From Sweltsa coloradensis (lineage: Eukaryota > Arthropoda > Insecta > Plecoptera > Chloroperlidae), in the NCBI GenBank assembly GCA_024449915.1, contig JAMZAV010000432.1:62001-126000 (forward strand): a stretch of DNA of 64,000 bases, given 5' to 3'. The notes below the pieces were generated by a model. That model was not told the DNA's origin, ran no database searches, and was given only the letters and a program-made list of their open reading frames with translations. The translations under genes and the position numbers were made by a program. Below are positions 32,230-43,216 of the stretch, piece by piece; position 1 is the first letter of the stretch, and each line of letters begins with the position of its first letter.

Positions 32230-32850
32230 GTAGGCATTTTTCACAATATCTGGTTCACTATTGACGATTACTATGGCGATACACTGGTTTTACATCCTAC
32301 CTAAGAGCTCGTTAATTTGAATAATGGCAAAAGACTAATACAGCACTACTACAAGTTTACAGAATTATATTGTGGTTTAATGAAAACTGTCATTAGACAG
32401 GTACGTAGCCGTTATTGAAGTCGTTGACGTAATCCTTATGTATTGGGGTAATGTTATTGACGTTGATGACGTAGCACTGTTGGTGGAATTCTTGGGGGAT
32501 CTTGACGTGGATACGTAGTAATCCTGGTTATGCGTAGTTAACACTTCCTGAAGATTGCTAAGGTATCACTGGTGATCGGCCCCGTATGGGTTACAGTTCA
32601 CATACACTCCGCTAATTACTGTCTTTGTTTCTTGAAGAGACGGTCGGCGCTTGAATGTAGTCCTTTTAAATGAGGTAATTGCAATCAATAAGAGTTAATG
32701 ATTGTTCTTTGCGTACGGTGATTGTCTTTGATGAAGATATAGTTAAGATGCTAGTCTTTTATGAATTGATAATGACTGAGACTAAAGGTTCGTTATCCAA
32801 ACATGTGGAATTGTTTGGGTACGGTGACACAATGAATTCGATAATAAATG
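32230..32850. other. No recognised feature
   Basis: Unique-looking DNA with several TGACGT words between 32400 and 32520. No coding support. Confidence 0.4.
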
Positions 32851-33045
32851 TTTGTAGATAAACTTCACGTAGATATTATGGTCAGTAGACACATATTAAG
32901 AATACAAAAATGTTCGTAGGGCCTAGATATATGGTCAGTAGACACATACAAAGAATACCAAAAAATGTTCGTAGATGAACCTCACGTAGATATTATGGTC
33001 AGTAGACACATACAAAAAATACAAAATGTTCGTAGACGAACCTTA
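32851..33045. repeat. Tandem repeat, three units of ~60 bp
   Basis: Units share TATGGTCAGTAGACACATA and AAATGTTCGTAG, at about 32878, 32931 and 32994. Unit 2 is changed (GGGCCTAGATA replaces the CACGTAGATA part). Confidence 0.75.
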
Positions 33046-33059
33046 ATTCCAATGAAAAT

Positions 33060-34370
33060 AAACACACACTTTTGATTATTTTGCCTTATTGAACTTCCTA
33101 TATCCGCTCACACTGATCCTATTCACACGACAACTCTAATCTTCCTAACACGAGTACTATGTCCCGTACCATAGGCACTCATCTAACCGCACTTTACCGA
33201 ATCATATCTCCTAGGCACAGGTGAGTTGCCTCCATCTTCACAACTGTGGCTTGATCCACACGCCCATAGGCCACCACACGACCAACATGCCCACTCTGGG
33301 ACCTCAAGAAAACACCACTCTCCACTACCACCGTCTTTTTACCACTCTCCCTTGTTCCCCACATTTCCCTGCAGAACTTGCGTAGAAACAACCCACACTC
33401 CATCGAAGTCTCTAGTTTACTAGGAACTGACCAATTATATGGTTGAAGCAACCTCAACTTGAGACTGGTTTTCTTATGGAAAGACCCCTGGACATACGCC
33501 CTATGGGTGAGTCTCCTGTTAACTCGCCCCTACCTTAGGACTGGATTTCTACTTTTACAACCACGCAGTTCCATACTCGGAACTCCCGATAACATCGCCA
33601 ATTATCTCTGTGTTCGCTCTTGCGGGATGATCTGGCGCGACCTACTGTCGGTTAGCCTGCGTTCCTCGCAACACCCCCATACTACAACCCAGACGGATGT
33701 CTATCGTCGACTTACTTTCCTTTCATAGGACCTTGTTGACATCAATTATCTTTTTCTGAACTGCGTAGCTTTGCAGGTGTTTCCATTTAACCCCGGCCTC
33801 GAGATGCTTCGACTACCTTGAAATCAGCCTAGAATTTAGAGATGCTTCTCCAGCTTGCATCTAGTCTTATAACCCATCAATATTAATTACAATTAATATT
33901 GATTTATATTTGAAAATTCCACTTGATTAGTTAATTAGTCATTTAAGAATTTATTCAGCCCTAATTATTATGGCCATACCGTAATTGGTTAGTATGCAAA
34001 GTGGCTAATGTCTAATCGGTCAGTATGCTAAACTACTTGCAGTTGACATGCAAAGCGAGGCTCCTTAACTGTTGATATGCAAATATAAATGAATAAAAAA
34101 ATGAGAAGGGGGTAGGCCACCCCTATCGCGACAGTTGTTTCTTCTCCTGCAGGTGACTGAGTAGTCGGTGGCAGGCTTTTTTATCCCATTCCTCTAGATT
34201 TTCATCTTCCAGATTTCCCATCCTCCTATTCCAGGTTTCCCTTTTGCATCAATCCTCATCATTGCTACCTACCTAGGTACTTAACTCCTGCTCCTCTCCT
34301 TGGTTTTCTCTCGCTTCATCCCTGCCTAGTGTATCCATGTAGGCAGTGATTTCAATTTTGCAACAAAGCC
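33060..34370. other. Unassigned stretch with one unexplained minus-strand frame
   Basis: The 87-codon minus frame 33457-33194 (LRLLQPYNWSVPSKLETSME, then FLRKFCREMWGT, and VVAYGRVDQATVVKMEATHL) has a protein-like composition but I do not recognise it. It could be a host exon or a domesticated or retroelement fragment. No good splice sites were fixed. Confidence 0.3.
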
Positions 34371-34723
34371 TTTTATAGGCCTAAATTCTTTTCCCCCACC
34401 CTGACCCCCTCTGCCAGACCATTCCACTCAAGACTCAACTATCGTTCTGGCCAAATAAAAATACTTCCCCACGTCAGTTCCCCATGTTCCCCTCTCGTAC
34501 TTCCACCCATGATCTCTTGAAATGTAATTAACCCTCTTTAAACCATTATGAAGTTCATGTCATCCTTTTTGCGCTCTCGATACCCTGTACATTTTTCCCA
34601 GTCTGTCCTGTCTTTTCCTATCCTCCAGTTTCTCCCAACCTAGGTCCCTGACCATCCCTCCAACACTCTTGTAACACCTCTTCATGTTTACGTTTCCATC
34701 CACCACCTTCCTCCATGTCCTTC

Positions 34724-34966
34724 TTACTTGCAACACTCGATCCTGACTGCCCTCCTCTGGACCGCTTGAAGTCCTGCTATTTCTCCTGCTTTAGGCCTAT
34801 AAGGATCCCATACAGCAGCCCCATATTCCATCGTAGGCCTTACCAGAGTTTTATAAGCCTGCCCACTTAGCTCTTTCCCATCCCCTTTAAGAGTACTCAT
34901 TACGAAATTAAGACACCTAAATCCGTTCGTGATCTTTGTCTTGATGTGATGGATCGAGTAGACCAC
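34724..34966 (-). pseudogene. LINE RT C-terminal segment
   Basis: FRCLNFVMSTLKGDGKELSG, YKTLVRPTMEYGAAVWDPYR and LQAVQRRAVR match the RT thumb and beyond. Frameshifts separate it from the catalytic segment. Confidence 0.8.
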
Positions 34967-35120
34967 TCCTTGGGACCTTATTTTTGCTAGTGAAGCGAAT
35001 CCACTTGCATTTGTCTGTGTTGAGACTCATGCAATTTTCAGCTACCCATAGGGCCTACTCCCAGGAGTTTCATATCCTCCCTTAGTTTCCCTACATCATC
35101 GTTATTCCGTATCACCCTAT

Positions 35121-35292
35121 GGGGAGCCGTATTATTTTCCCATCAGCACAGATAGCGCTGCGAGCGATCCAGCCACTCTCACGCGCGGGAAAATGGTCTT
35201 ACGGGGGAGCCGTATTATTTTCCCGTCAGCGCAGATAGCGCTGCGAGCGATCCGGCCATTCTCGCGCGCGGGAAAATGGTCATACGGCCCCC
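35121..35292. mobile_element. Tandemly doubled ~83-bp palindromic MITE
   Basis: Unit: GGGGAGCCGTATTATTTTCC...GCGGGAAAATGG, then TCATACGGCCCCC; its two ends are inverted copies (ATTTTCCCG/CGGGAAAAT and CCGTA/TACGG). Two units lie head to tail at a period of 83 bp (AGCCGTATTA at 35125 and 35208), sharing the central GGGGG. The insert breaks the RT frame immediately after LFADDCVILR. Confidence 0.8.
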
Positions 35293-35700
35293 TTAAGATT
35301 ACACAGTCATCCGCAAAGAGACTTACTCTAGCCCCCATTCCTTCCGACATGTCATTGAAGAAGATAGCAAATACGAGTGGTCCCAAGACGCTGCCCTGCG
35401 GAACCCCTGATGTTACCTCTGCCTCCTCAGATAGAACACCTCCTACCTTTACCCTTTGCCTCCTGTTTGCAAGGAAATCCTTCATCCATCTTATTACCCA
35501 CTCGTCCCTCATTACCGATTCTACTTTCTCAAGCAGTTTCCCATGTGGTACTTTATCGAACGCCTTCTCAAAGTCTATAAAGACCGTGTCCACTTCACCC
35601 CCCTTATCTGCCGTTCCTACTGGCACATTGTTCAGCCCCAGTAGCTGTGTCTCGTAGGAGTAGCCCCTCCTGAACCCATGTTGGCTCCAGACTCCCGATT
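35293..35700 (-). pseudogene. LINE RT catalytic segment
   Basis: VDTVFIDFEKAFDKVPHGKL carries the first catalytic aspartate, followed by RRQRVKVGGVLSEEAEVTSG, VPQGSVLGPLVF, and LFADDCVILR with the FADD catalytic pair. Open until the MITE insertion at 35292. Confidence 0.88.
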
Positions 35701-35706
35701 ACTATA

Positions 35707-36644
35707 TAGGGTTGCCAACTCTGACCACGGGAAAAACCGGCCTTCCATGTAAATTCGTGGGAAAGGGACCAAGCACGAGGGGTTTGTGGGGCGGAGCCCC
35801 CCAACTATAGTGCCGCAGACGAAAATTTTGAAATTCAGCTTTTTAGATTGCATTTGGTGCGTTTTAGAATAAAGTGGTGGGCTGGATGATATACCAAAAC
35901 AATGTAGTTTTTGTGCAGTCAAAACTGGAAAACCACCAAAAATAAAAAAGTCACTGAGGTAATAGGCCTAGATTATATTATTACATCCGCTGATATGCCG
36001 AGTATTCATAATTCGAGTAGGCAATGGGCATATTTTTATTCATAAGTAATTTAGGCCTAAGGATAATAAATTCCAAATAAACCACGAATAATTTTTTGTG
36101 TCTTAATTTCAATTTGTCATATATCAAGATTCTCAAAGCAGTAAATTAATATTACGTAAACAGCATTAACAGATTTAAAGGAATTATGATCAATTAACAA
36201 GTTTACTTCTTAATCGTGAATGAGTATTTAGCAGTTGATCTTGCTGCTTGAAGGAGAGCCTTGTTGGACTTTATTTTTTCGCGGAGAGTCAATTTCATTG
36301 TCGGATTCGTGCACAAACTTCCCGTATGAACGGCATTGACAGTGGACTGCAGTGCAGTGTGGCAGTCTTTGGCCAGCCTACTACCTTGTTCGCTGTCTGG
36401 TGAGGGGGTTGGCGGGGAAGGTCAAGGGGAAGTGGAGAAGAGCAATGTTTACTAATTAAGTGGGATTTGGGAAACGATGATAAGGATGGTTTTTAAATAT
36501 TTATTTTAGTTTTTTGTGTATATTTAGTAATATTTTTAGTTTTATGGGTTATTTACGTAAAAAAAACGGCAACACTATTGCCGGTCGAAGGGACTGACCG
36601 GCAACCGGCCAAGTGGGGCAAAAACCGGCCGGTTGGCAACCCTA
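35707..36644. mobile_element. hAT-type MITE, 938 bp
   Basis: Inverted ends TAGGGTTGCCAAC (35707-35719) and complement (36632-36644) with a perfect 8-bp target duplication TTACTATA (35699-35706, 36645-36652). AAAACCGGCC words repeat near both ends. No transposase frame. Inserted in a CR1-type LINE and therefore younger than it. Confidence 0.92.
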
Positions 36645-36931
36645 TTACTATATTTGAAACATTTATTATTTACTATTATTTTTGCTTGCATTGTATTGTT
36701 CTAGAACAAAACCACATAGGCCCTAGCTGTCTGCAATCAGTTTCTAGATATTTTGCACCGTTCTCGAGATATCACGTTTCAATATGTTATTTTGTGTGTT
36801 TTTAATAAAGCTAGGCCTACTGTTATTGTTTTTTGACTGTCCACAAACATTGATGTAGGCTACATTTCTTGTATCACAAATGTACAATAAATGTAATGCG
36901 GAAACTAATAAATAATAAATATGAATATAGG

Positions 36932-37750
36932 CAGACCTGGGTAGTAACGTAACGGAAGTAACGCGTTACTGTAACGAAATAACTTTTTTCAGTAACGAGC
37001 CAGTAATTTAATTACAATTTTCTCAAAGTAACGGAAGAGTAATTTCACTACTTTTATCATTGTAATTTGGCGTTAGTAACGCGTTACTTTTGCCGCGCGG
37101 CCCGCGCCTTTGTGTATCAAAATCAGTCACTGGGCCAGTGCGCCTGCTGCCTTTCTACGTATCGCCCGCTTGAACAATGTGCATGTGCATGCAGCATTTC
37201 CGACATTCCGTAGGTCTGATCGAGAGATTTCTAGTCCCGAGTTTTTATTTCAGAACCTAGCCATGTTTACTTTTGGTACTTCCGCCTATGACGAGCGCCG
37301 TTGACGACGTAATTATCTACTTGACATCAAACATTCAAGTCTGTGTCAAATAAATAGATAGTCGAATTGTTACACTTTGTAGTGTAGTTACAACATTTTG
37401 CCGATAGATGTCACCCGCGTAATCAATAATTTACTATACATCTATACGTCGATATCCACAATATCTTTGTGATAGGCCTCCGCTGGTTTTGAAGTGTGGG
37501 CGTGGATAACACCCTGTCTGAGACCCGCCATCGGCAGACAAAGCACTTGCGTCATACTCGTCCGCACGTCAGATACATTTTAAATTAAAAAGTAATTTTT
37601 GAAAGTAATTTCACTACTTTTTTACATAAAAAGTAACGTAATTTCATTACTTTCTCGGAAAAGTAACTAAATAGTAATTTAGTTACATTTTGGCTGAAGT
37701 AATGAGTAATGTAATTTCATTACTATTCAAAAGTAACTTACCCAGGTCTG
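36932..37750. mobile_element. hAT-type MITE, 819 bp
   Basis: Inverted ends CAGACCTGGGTA and TACCCAGGTCTG-type complement (with CTTACCCAGGTCTG on the right), perfect 8-bp duplication AATATAGG (36924-36931, 37751-37758). Both arms are rich in AGTAACG/GTAACGCGTTAC, giving a large hairpin. The middle third (37100-37560) is more GC-rich and could be captured host DNA. Confidence 0.92.
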
Positions 37751-37939
37751 AATATAGGCCTATGTATGCCAAGGGTTGCGTATTGGTATTACTATCTTAA
37801 TGGCTGAAATGCGATACCATTCCAAATAGTAACTAATTTTAGTATTTTAGGCTTACCTACTATTGTTAGGTCCTACCGTATCACTAGCAGATGATCTTTA
37901 TCACTTTCTCTAATTTAATGAACTTGGAATAAAATATTA

Positions 37940-38022
37940 AAAACACATTAGTAACAAACTCAATTTATTAACTTTTCTTCTAGAGTACAACCTACGCGGT
38001 TGAAGCGCCCTAGTATCTCGTG
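37940..38022 (+). mobile_element. LINE-J terminal scrap
   Basis: ACAACCTACGCGGTTGAAGC, then GCCCTAGTATCTCGTG match the LINE-J 3' terminus with several changes. Confidence 0.55.
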
Positions 38023-38391
38023 TTTTATATTAGGAGGCCTAATCAATTTTAGAAACTGCTATAATCTAAAAATAAACGCCCAAGCAGACACTCGCAAAAA
38101 GCTGTTTCAGTGTTAGGCCTATTTGAGTCCAGTGTGAGTGTGACCTCTTTTATTTAGCACGTGACTTTATCTCACAAGGTTAACCATTCAAAAAAGAAAA
38201 TATTTAGGGACAATTAGCAAAGGTTGGCTTTGGAAGAATGGTGCTCGTTTAAATGTTTAAACATGGTTAGTAGGCCTAGAGTACGTAGGGTTACCATATG
38301 TCCGGTTAAAGCCGGACATGTCCTCTTTTTTGATGTCTGTCCGGGCGGTTTTTTCAAAATAATGCAAATGTCCGGTTATTTCACCCAATTC

Positions 38392-39831
38392 GTCCCCTGG
38401 TGGAACAAAGATTGCGCTTTGGCCATCAAGGCAAAGAAAGCAGCTTTTAAAAAATTAAATACATTTCCTACATTTGAAAATTTAATCAATTTCAAGCACG
38501 AGAGAGCGAAAACGAGACGAATTATCAAACATAGTAAGAGGCAGTCATGGCAAGAGTATGTATCTTCTATAAATTACAGCACCTCTTCCACGATGGTGTG
38601 GAAAAGGATTAAATCAATTAGTGGACGTCAGGTAAACACCATACCCGCTATCAAGGATGGCGGGCAATTAATTACTACTCCAGCAGATGTGGCTTCAGTA
38701 CTGGGTTCACATTTTGCATCGGTAAGCAGCAATGCACGATATGATGTAGACTTTCTAGCACACAAGCAGTTGACAGAAGCTCGAAAACTTAATTTCTCAT
38801 CTGAAAACGATGAGCCATACAACAAAGCGTTCTCTTTGTGGGAACTTCGTATGGCGTTAAGCTCATTACGTCGCACATCTGTGGGAGAAGACAAAATGCA
38901 CAACGACATGTTTGTGCACCTGACTGATCCCGCATTGGAAGTTATTATTTTATTTTTTAATATATTATGGTTGTCTGACATATTTCCAGATGATTGGCGT
39001 AGTGCCATCTTAATTCCACTCCTTAAACCCACAAAAGACAAGTCGATGCCGACTTCATATCGCCCTATTTCTCTGACAAGTTGCTTTTGCAAATTGTTCG
39101 AAAAGATGATCAACAAACGACTAATGTGGATGCTGGAAACACGCGGTTTACTGGCGAACGTCCAATGTGGATTTCGTCAACGTCGCTGCACCATCGACCA
39201 CTTGGTTCGTCTAGAGACCTTTATTCAAGAAGGGTTTGTTGCAAAACAGCATGTTGTTGGCGTGCTTTTTGACATTGAAAAAGCCTACGACACAACATGG
39301 AGATATAACATTCTTCAACAGATTCACGAGTGGGGTTTTCGAGGACACATGCCAAAATTTTTAGAAAACTTTTTAAAAGATAGAACATTCAAAGTGCGTG
39401 TTAACAATGTTTTGTCAGACTCGTTCTCACTGGAAACAGGTGTACCACAAGGCTCAGTCTTGTCGGTGTCACTATTTGCTATTGGCATAAACAGTGTTGT
39501 GGATTGTATTCCAAAGAGCCTAATGTCGTGCCTATTTGTAGATGACCTGGGAATCTTCTACAGATCGGTAAATTTATCAACAGCTCAAAGACACGTGCAA
39601 ATTGGATTGAACAATATAAGTGAATGGGCTAGAAAGCGGGGGACACGATTCTCTCCCGAAAAGACTCAGTGCATTCACTTTTGTCGTCTTCAAGGGATTC
39701 AAAATGACCCACAACTCTGGTTTAACAATATAGAACTTCAATTCAAACCAAATGTCCGTCTTCTCGGCATGGTGTTTGACAAAAAGCTAAATTGGAAACA
39801 CCACGTTGTTGAGTTACGCAAAAGATTGTGA
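38392..39831 (+). CDS. LINE-J reverse transcriptase domain, open frame
   Basis: About 479 codons open in the frame that nominally starts at 38224; the first 56 codons of that frame belong to flanking MITE DNA. Motifs in order: PWWNKDCALAIKAKKAAFKK, PLLKPTKDKSMPTSYRPISL, QCGFRQRRCTIDHL, VLFDIEKAYDTTW (first catalytic Asp), TGVPQGSVLSVSLF, SCLFVDDLGIFYR (FVDD catalytic pair), SPEKTQCIHF, VRLLGMVFDKKLNWKHH. The TGA at 39829 lies within the target duplication of the next insert; reading resumes in the same frame at 41704. Jockey-clade by overall pattern. Not translated as such for lack of a start. Confidence 0.88.
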   Translation, partial: VPWWNKDCALAIKAKKAAFKKLNTFPTFENLINFKHERAKTRRIIKHSKRQSWQEYVSSINYSTSSTMVWKRIKSISGRQVNTIPAIKDGGQLITTPADVASVLGSHFASVSSNARYDVDFLAHKQLTEARKLNFSSENDEPYNKAFSLWELRMALSSLRRTSVGEDKMHNDMFVHLTDPALEVIILFFNILWLSDIFPDDWRSAILIPLLKPTKDKSMPTSYRPISLTSCFCKLFEKMINKRLMWMLETRGLLANVQCGFRQRRCTIDHLVRLETFIQEGFVAKQHVVGVLFDIEKAYDTTWRYNILQQIHEWGFRGHMPKFLENFLKDRTFKVRVNNVLSDSFSLETGVPQGSVLSVSLFAIGINSVVDCIPKSLMSCLFVDDLGIFYRSVNLSTAQRHVQIGLNNISEWARKRGTRFSPEKTQCIHFCRLQGIQNDPQLWFNNIELQFKPNVRLLGMVFDKKLNWKHHVVELRKRL

Positions 39832-39834
39832 CTT

Positions 39835-41703
39835 CACTTCCTTCTGCTTTACCACCTTACGCCCTACGTGGTCTAACCCGCCTATGAAGTCACGTCGCAA
39901 CCTTTTACCGACACCACCTTGCCCGAAGGACCCGACCAGCGCCAGAGTGTGATTCACTCGTGACTCACCAACTGGAGTCACTTTAGGTCGGGGGTGGTGT
40001 AGGTGAAGGTCACCCGTCCTAACTCTATGCCTGACTCGCCAACCTGCCCTAAGCTTAGCTCGCGGAGAGATGAGACTAACATGAACCGAGAGACACAAAA
40101 TGCAAATAGAAAACACAACAACGCAACACAAAAACCAAAAACACAACAACCAGAGTGTACCGACAGTGCAACCCAGCACGGTCCAGTACACTACCCACTG
40201 GGGGTAGAGAACCCACCTTATCAGGCACGCTAGTGGTGAGCCACGCCGTCGCTGGTCCGCTCCAAGCTCGTTCAGGGGCCCCAGGCACTGCTGCTGAAAG
40301 TAGGTCAACCACCCGAGAAGCGGCGTGGTGTGGACTGAGGGTCCTAGCAAAAACACTACGCTATGAGTTGAGGGAAACCGGGGGCAAACATGCACTATGA
40401 AGTGAAAAGCTGTGTACTTTTAGTGGACTTTACTGACTCAAAAATGAATTTAAATTACAACAATGAAGTTAGGTTTCCAGTGAAGTTAGCAATCGGATCC
40501 GAATTTAGGCAAGAGAAAAATACATACATGAGATACCAGGGTTACAATAAAGATACAAGTAAACACCAATGCTCTACTCATCCAAGTCCTCTCTGTCTCA
40601 CTCCAAAGTCCGATCCTGTTCCTTGGTCTTGAGTGAAGAGGGGGGGGGGGTGATGTGGCTGCAAGCGGCGACGCGCTCCGGCGCGTAGGTAGGCCTAGCC
40701 TACGGGAAAGGCGTCCAGTGGCGGACGCGGACCTGGCGTCCTACTGCTTCCTTCTCGGCTACTCGCCCAGAATGTTTAATCTAGCTTACCACAGCCCCAG
40801 ACGTTCTCGTAGAGGGAGAGATGCCCTTGGTCTAGCATCGTGGTGGTTACTACCACGTGGTCTTATACTTTATTGGCACTAACACGTGCACCCTATCTCG
40901 ACACCGCAAAGCCAATCCGAAGACAGGAACTGTAAACTTGATGTGAGCTCATGCTCCCCGCAACTCTGTAGTTGTTTAGAAATTACCGTGCACTCGCCGG
41001 GTCGTCATTGTTAGACGTACTGTTGTCGGTTCCCCTTTACATAGGGTACACCAAAAACGCGTCGGATTCTTCCGAATAAGTTTCAACAAAAATAAAAGAG
41101 GTTAGAAAAAGACCAACTCCCTAGCCCTAGTCGGCCACTCCGTGATAGACGGAGGCTCCACGACCATGCTGGCTCTCGCAGGGTGGGACACCACGCTGGC
41201 ACTCACACGTGCACCCTCGGACTCGACCGTCCGGTTCCAAAGCGTGACCCACTGTGATCGAGGTGGATGTTCCTGCCTGCCTCGCCTCGTCCGGGGTTTC
41301 TGCTCGGCCTCGCCATCCGGTCACGTGTGTCTCTCTGGACACTGCCATTGGTCAGTCTTCTTGGTTCAAACTTCCGCGGGTCGTTCTGGGTTCGCGATTC
41401 GTCGACTACAAACTTCAACAAAAATACACATTTCCGTTGGTTTTGTCACCAACGTTGCCATTTATGCTTGCCGCATTCCTCAACCCTTGCTCGCTGCCGT
41501 CGAAAGTTGAAGCCAACGCACTTTTCCAGGACGTTCCGTATTTAACATGGGGTGACGTCACTTCTAGGCCACTCTGGTAAACCCGAAACCAAAAACATGA
41601 GCCTCGGCTCCACAACTTCACCTTCCACACTTTCAACCCTAAGGTTGGCCTTTGCATGTTTAGATGCAGATTCACACTGGCTTGAACACTTGTTAGAAAA
41701 TTA
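39835..41703. mobile_element. Unclassified 1.87-kb insert inside LINE-J
   Basis: Flanked by TGACTT on both sides (39829-39834, 41704-41709). Removing it restores the LINE-J frame from RKRL into LKALKILKV, which confirms both borders. GC-richer than its host. No terminal inverted repeats, no long repeat between its ends, no recognised protein. A purine run ending in G10 (40636-40651) followed by TGATGTGG looks like a polypurine tract and LTR start, but a second LTR was not found. Short similarity between 40873-40905 and 41197-41229 (CACGTGCACCCT). Confidence 0.65.
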
Positions 41704-43216
41704 TGACTTAAGGCCTTGAAAATATTGAAAGTTCCACATGATATGAAATACATCGATAGATTTAAAACAGTGAAAAATATAAAAATACAAGGGGTAGGGC
41801 TGTAACGTTACAAGATGCATGTTGAAAATCAACCTATTGAAAGTTCTAAACAATACATCGTGGGTGCAGATAGGACTTGCATGTTGAGAATTTACGGATC
41901 TCTAGTTTGCTCCGAGATGGACTATGGATGTTTCGTATACTCTCAGCAAGTAACACAACCCTTTAAACTTCTAGACACTATCCACCATTGTGGTCTTCGT
42001 CTTGCTCTTGGTGCATTTCGAACAAGCCCGGTAGTCAGTTTGTATGCCGAGTCAGGTGTGTCCTCCTTGGCAGAACGGCGAAACCTCTTGATGGGTACGT
42101 ACGTAATAAAAATTAAATCTATGCCCAACCATCCATCAAACCATGATGTTTTCAATGTGAAATATGTCAGACACTTTGATAACAACCGATGGCAACCCTT
42201 CCAACGGGGTTAAGATGTAAACTTTGTTTAATCTTATAGATTTTAATCTGCCAACAGTTTTTAATTTTGTTTTAGCAATAACCCGCCCTGGTCTACACCA
42301 GAGCCGATTATTATATTCGACCTTTGTCGTTTTGATAAAAACTCTACTTGCGATAGTGTATTCAAAATTAACTTTAGAAAGATTTGCCATGAACATCAAA
42401 GGTTTACTTTGGTATTCACAGATGGCTCCAAAATTGACAACAAGGTTGGAAGTGCCTTTAATGCTCCACCTTAACCGAGCGTTTCAGGCTGAGCGACGTG
42501 TGTTCAGTTTTCACTGCAGAGTTATTGCCATCCGTGAAGCTCTTAAATACATTCTACGCTGTCGTTGTGGAGAATACCTTTTGTGTTCAGATAGCTTAAG
42601 TTCACTTCAAGCTATAAAACTCATGTATTCTAGTCATCATTTGGTACAAGACATCCAATTCTATTTAGAAAAACTAACCTCTAAGGGATATATAATAGAG
42701 TTTTGCTGGATACCTGGACACGTGGGCATAGAGGGAAATGAACACGCTGATCGGGCTGCTAAGGAAGCTTCCCAGCGTCGCGACGTTGATTTCAATCTAG
42801 TTCCCGTTCCAGATGTCAAGAGTGGATACAAGCAAAGATTGTTGGATTTGCGACAAGCATCTTGGGATGTGTTGCAAAATAACAAATTGCGTAGTGTGAT
42901 GCCCACATTGACTAACAAAATTCGTCCACCTACGTCTCGACTCTCACGTAGAGAAGAGGTGGTATTGTCTAGAATTCGTATAGGCCATACACGCCTAACA
43001 CACGGATATCTCTTAACAAGAGAAAAGGTTATTCCCATATGTGACACATGTGATGTACCTTTAACCGTGCATCATATGCTAGCAGAATGTGCCAAATATG
43101 ATGCATTGCGCACGCAATTTGATCTCTCCCAATCATATGAAGAACTTCTATCATATGATAACGGCGACAAACTTCTTAAATATCTCATTCAAAGTAATTT
43201 ATTATACAAAATTTAA
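41704..43216 (+). pseudogene. LINE-J RT thumb and RNase H region, frameshifted
   Basis: First frame to 42213: RIYGSLVCSEMDYGCFVYS, HHCGLRLALGAFRTSPVVSL, the Jockey thumb region. Then RNase H: FTDGSK (first Asp) in one frame, and AIREALKYI, LLCSDSLSSLQA, FCWIPGHVGIEGNEHADRAA in another, with the final MLAECAKYDALR HxxxC-type segment. At least one frameshift between 42445 and 42490 separates the first catalytic Asp from the rest. All RNase H catalytic positions are recognisable; the copy is dead. Confidence 0.88.

Larger units (their letters stand above)
34375..36655 (-). mobile_element. CR1-type LINE, 5'-truncated, carrying two later insertions
   Basis: Minus-strand order: RT from FRRGYSYETQLLGLNN (35700-35640), catalytic region, C-terminus (34966-34724) and 3' UTR to about 34380. 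The RT is interrupted by a doubled palindromic MITE (35121-35292) and, at its upstream edge, by a hAT MITE (35707-36644). Its 3' UTR resembles that of the CR1 copy at 26030-27870. Confidence 0.8.

Noticed and set aside
32851..33045. CRISPR-like spaced repeats
   Set aside because: Only three imperfect units without distinct spacers, in a eukaryotic context; an ordinary minisatellite.
38224..38391. First 56 codons of the 535-codon RT frame
   Set aside because: They lie in the hAT MITE, outside the LINE-J target duplication, so the ATG at 38224 is not the RT start.
39814..40395. 193-codon minus frame with a hydrophobic middle
   Set aside because: It crosses the border of the inserted element into antisense LINE-J sequence, which no real gene would do. 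No family motif.
40636..41703. LTR retrotransposon 3' end (polypurine tract and LTR)
   Set aside because: Only the G-run and TGATGTGG fit; no second LTR, no CA end at the border and no gag-pol sequence were found.
41815..42213. Separate 132-codon gene
   Set aside because: It is the LINE-J RT thumb region, continuing from 39831 once the insert is removed, and ends at a frameshift/stop.
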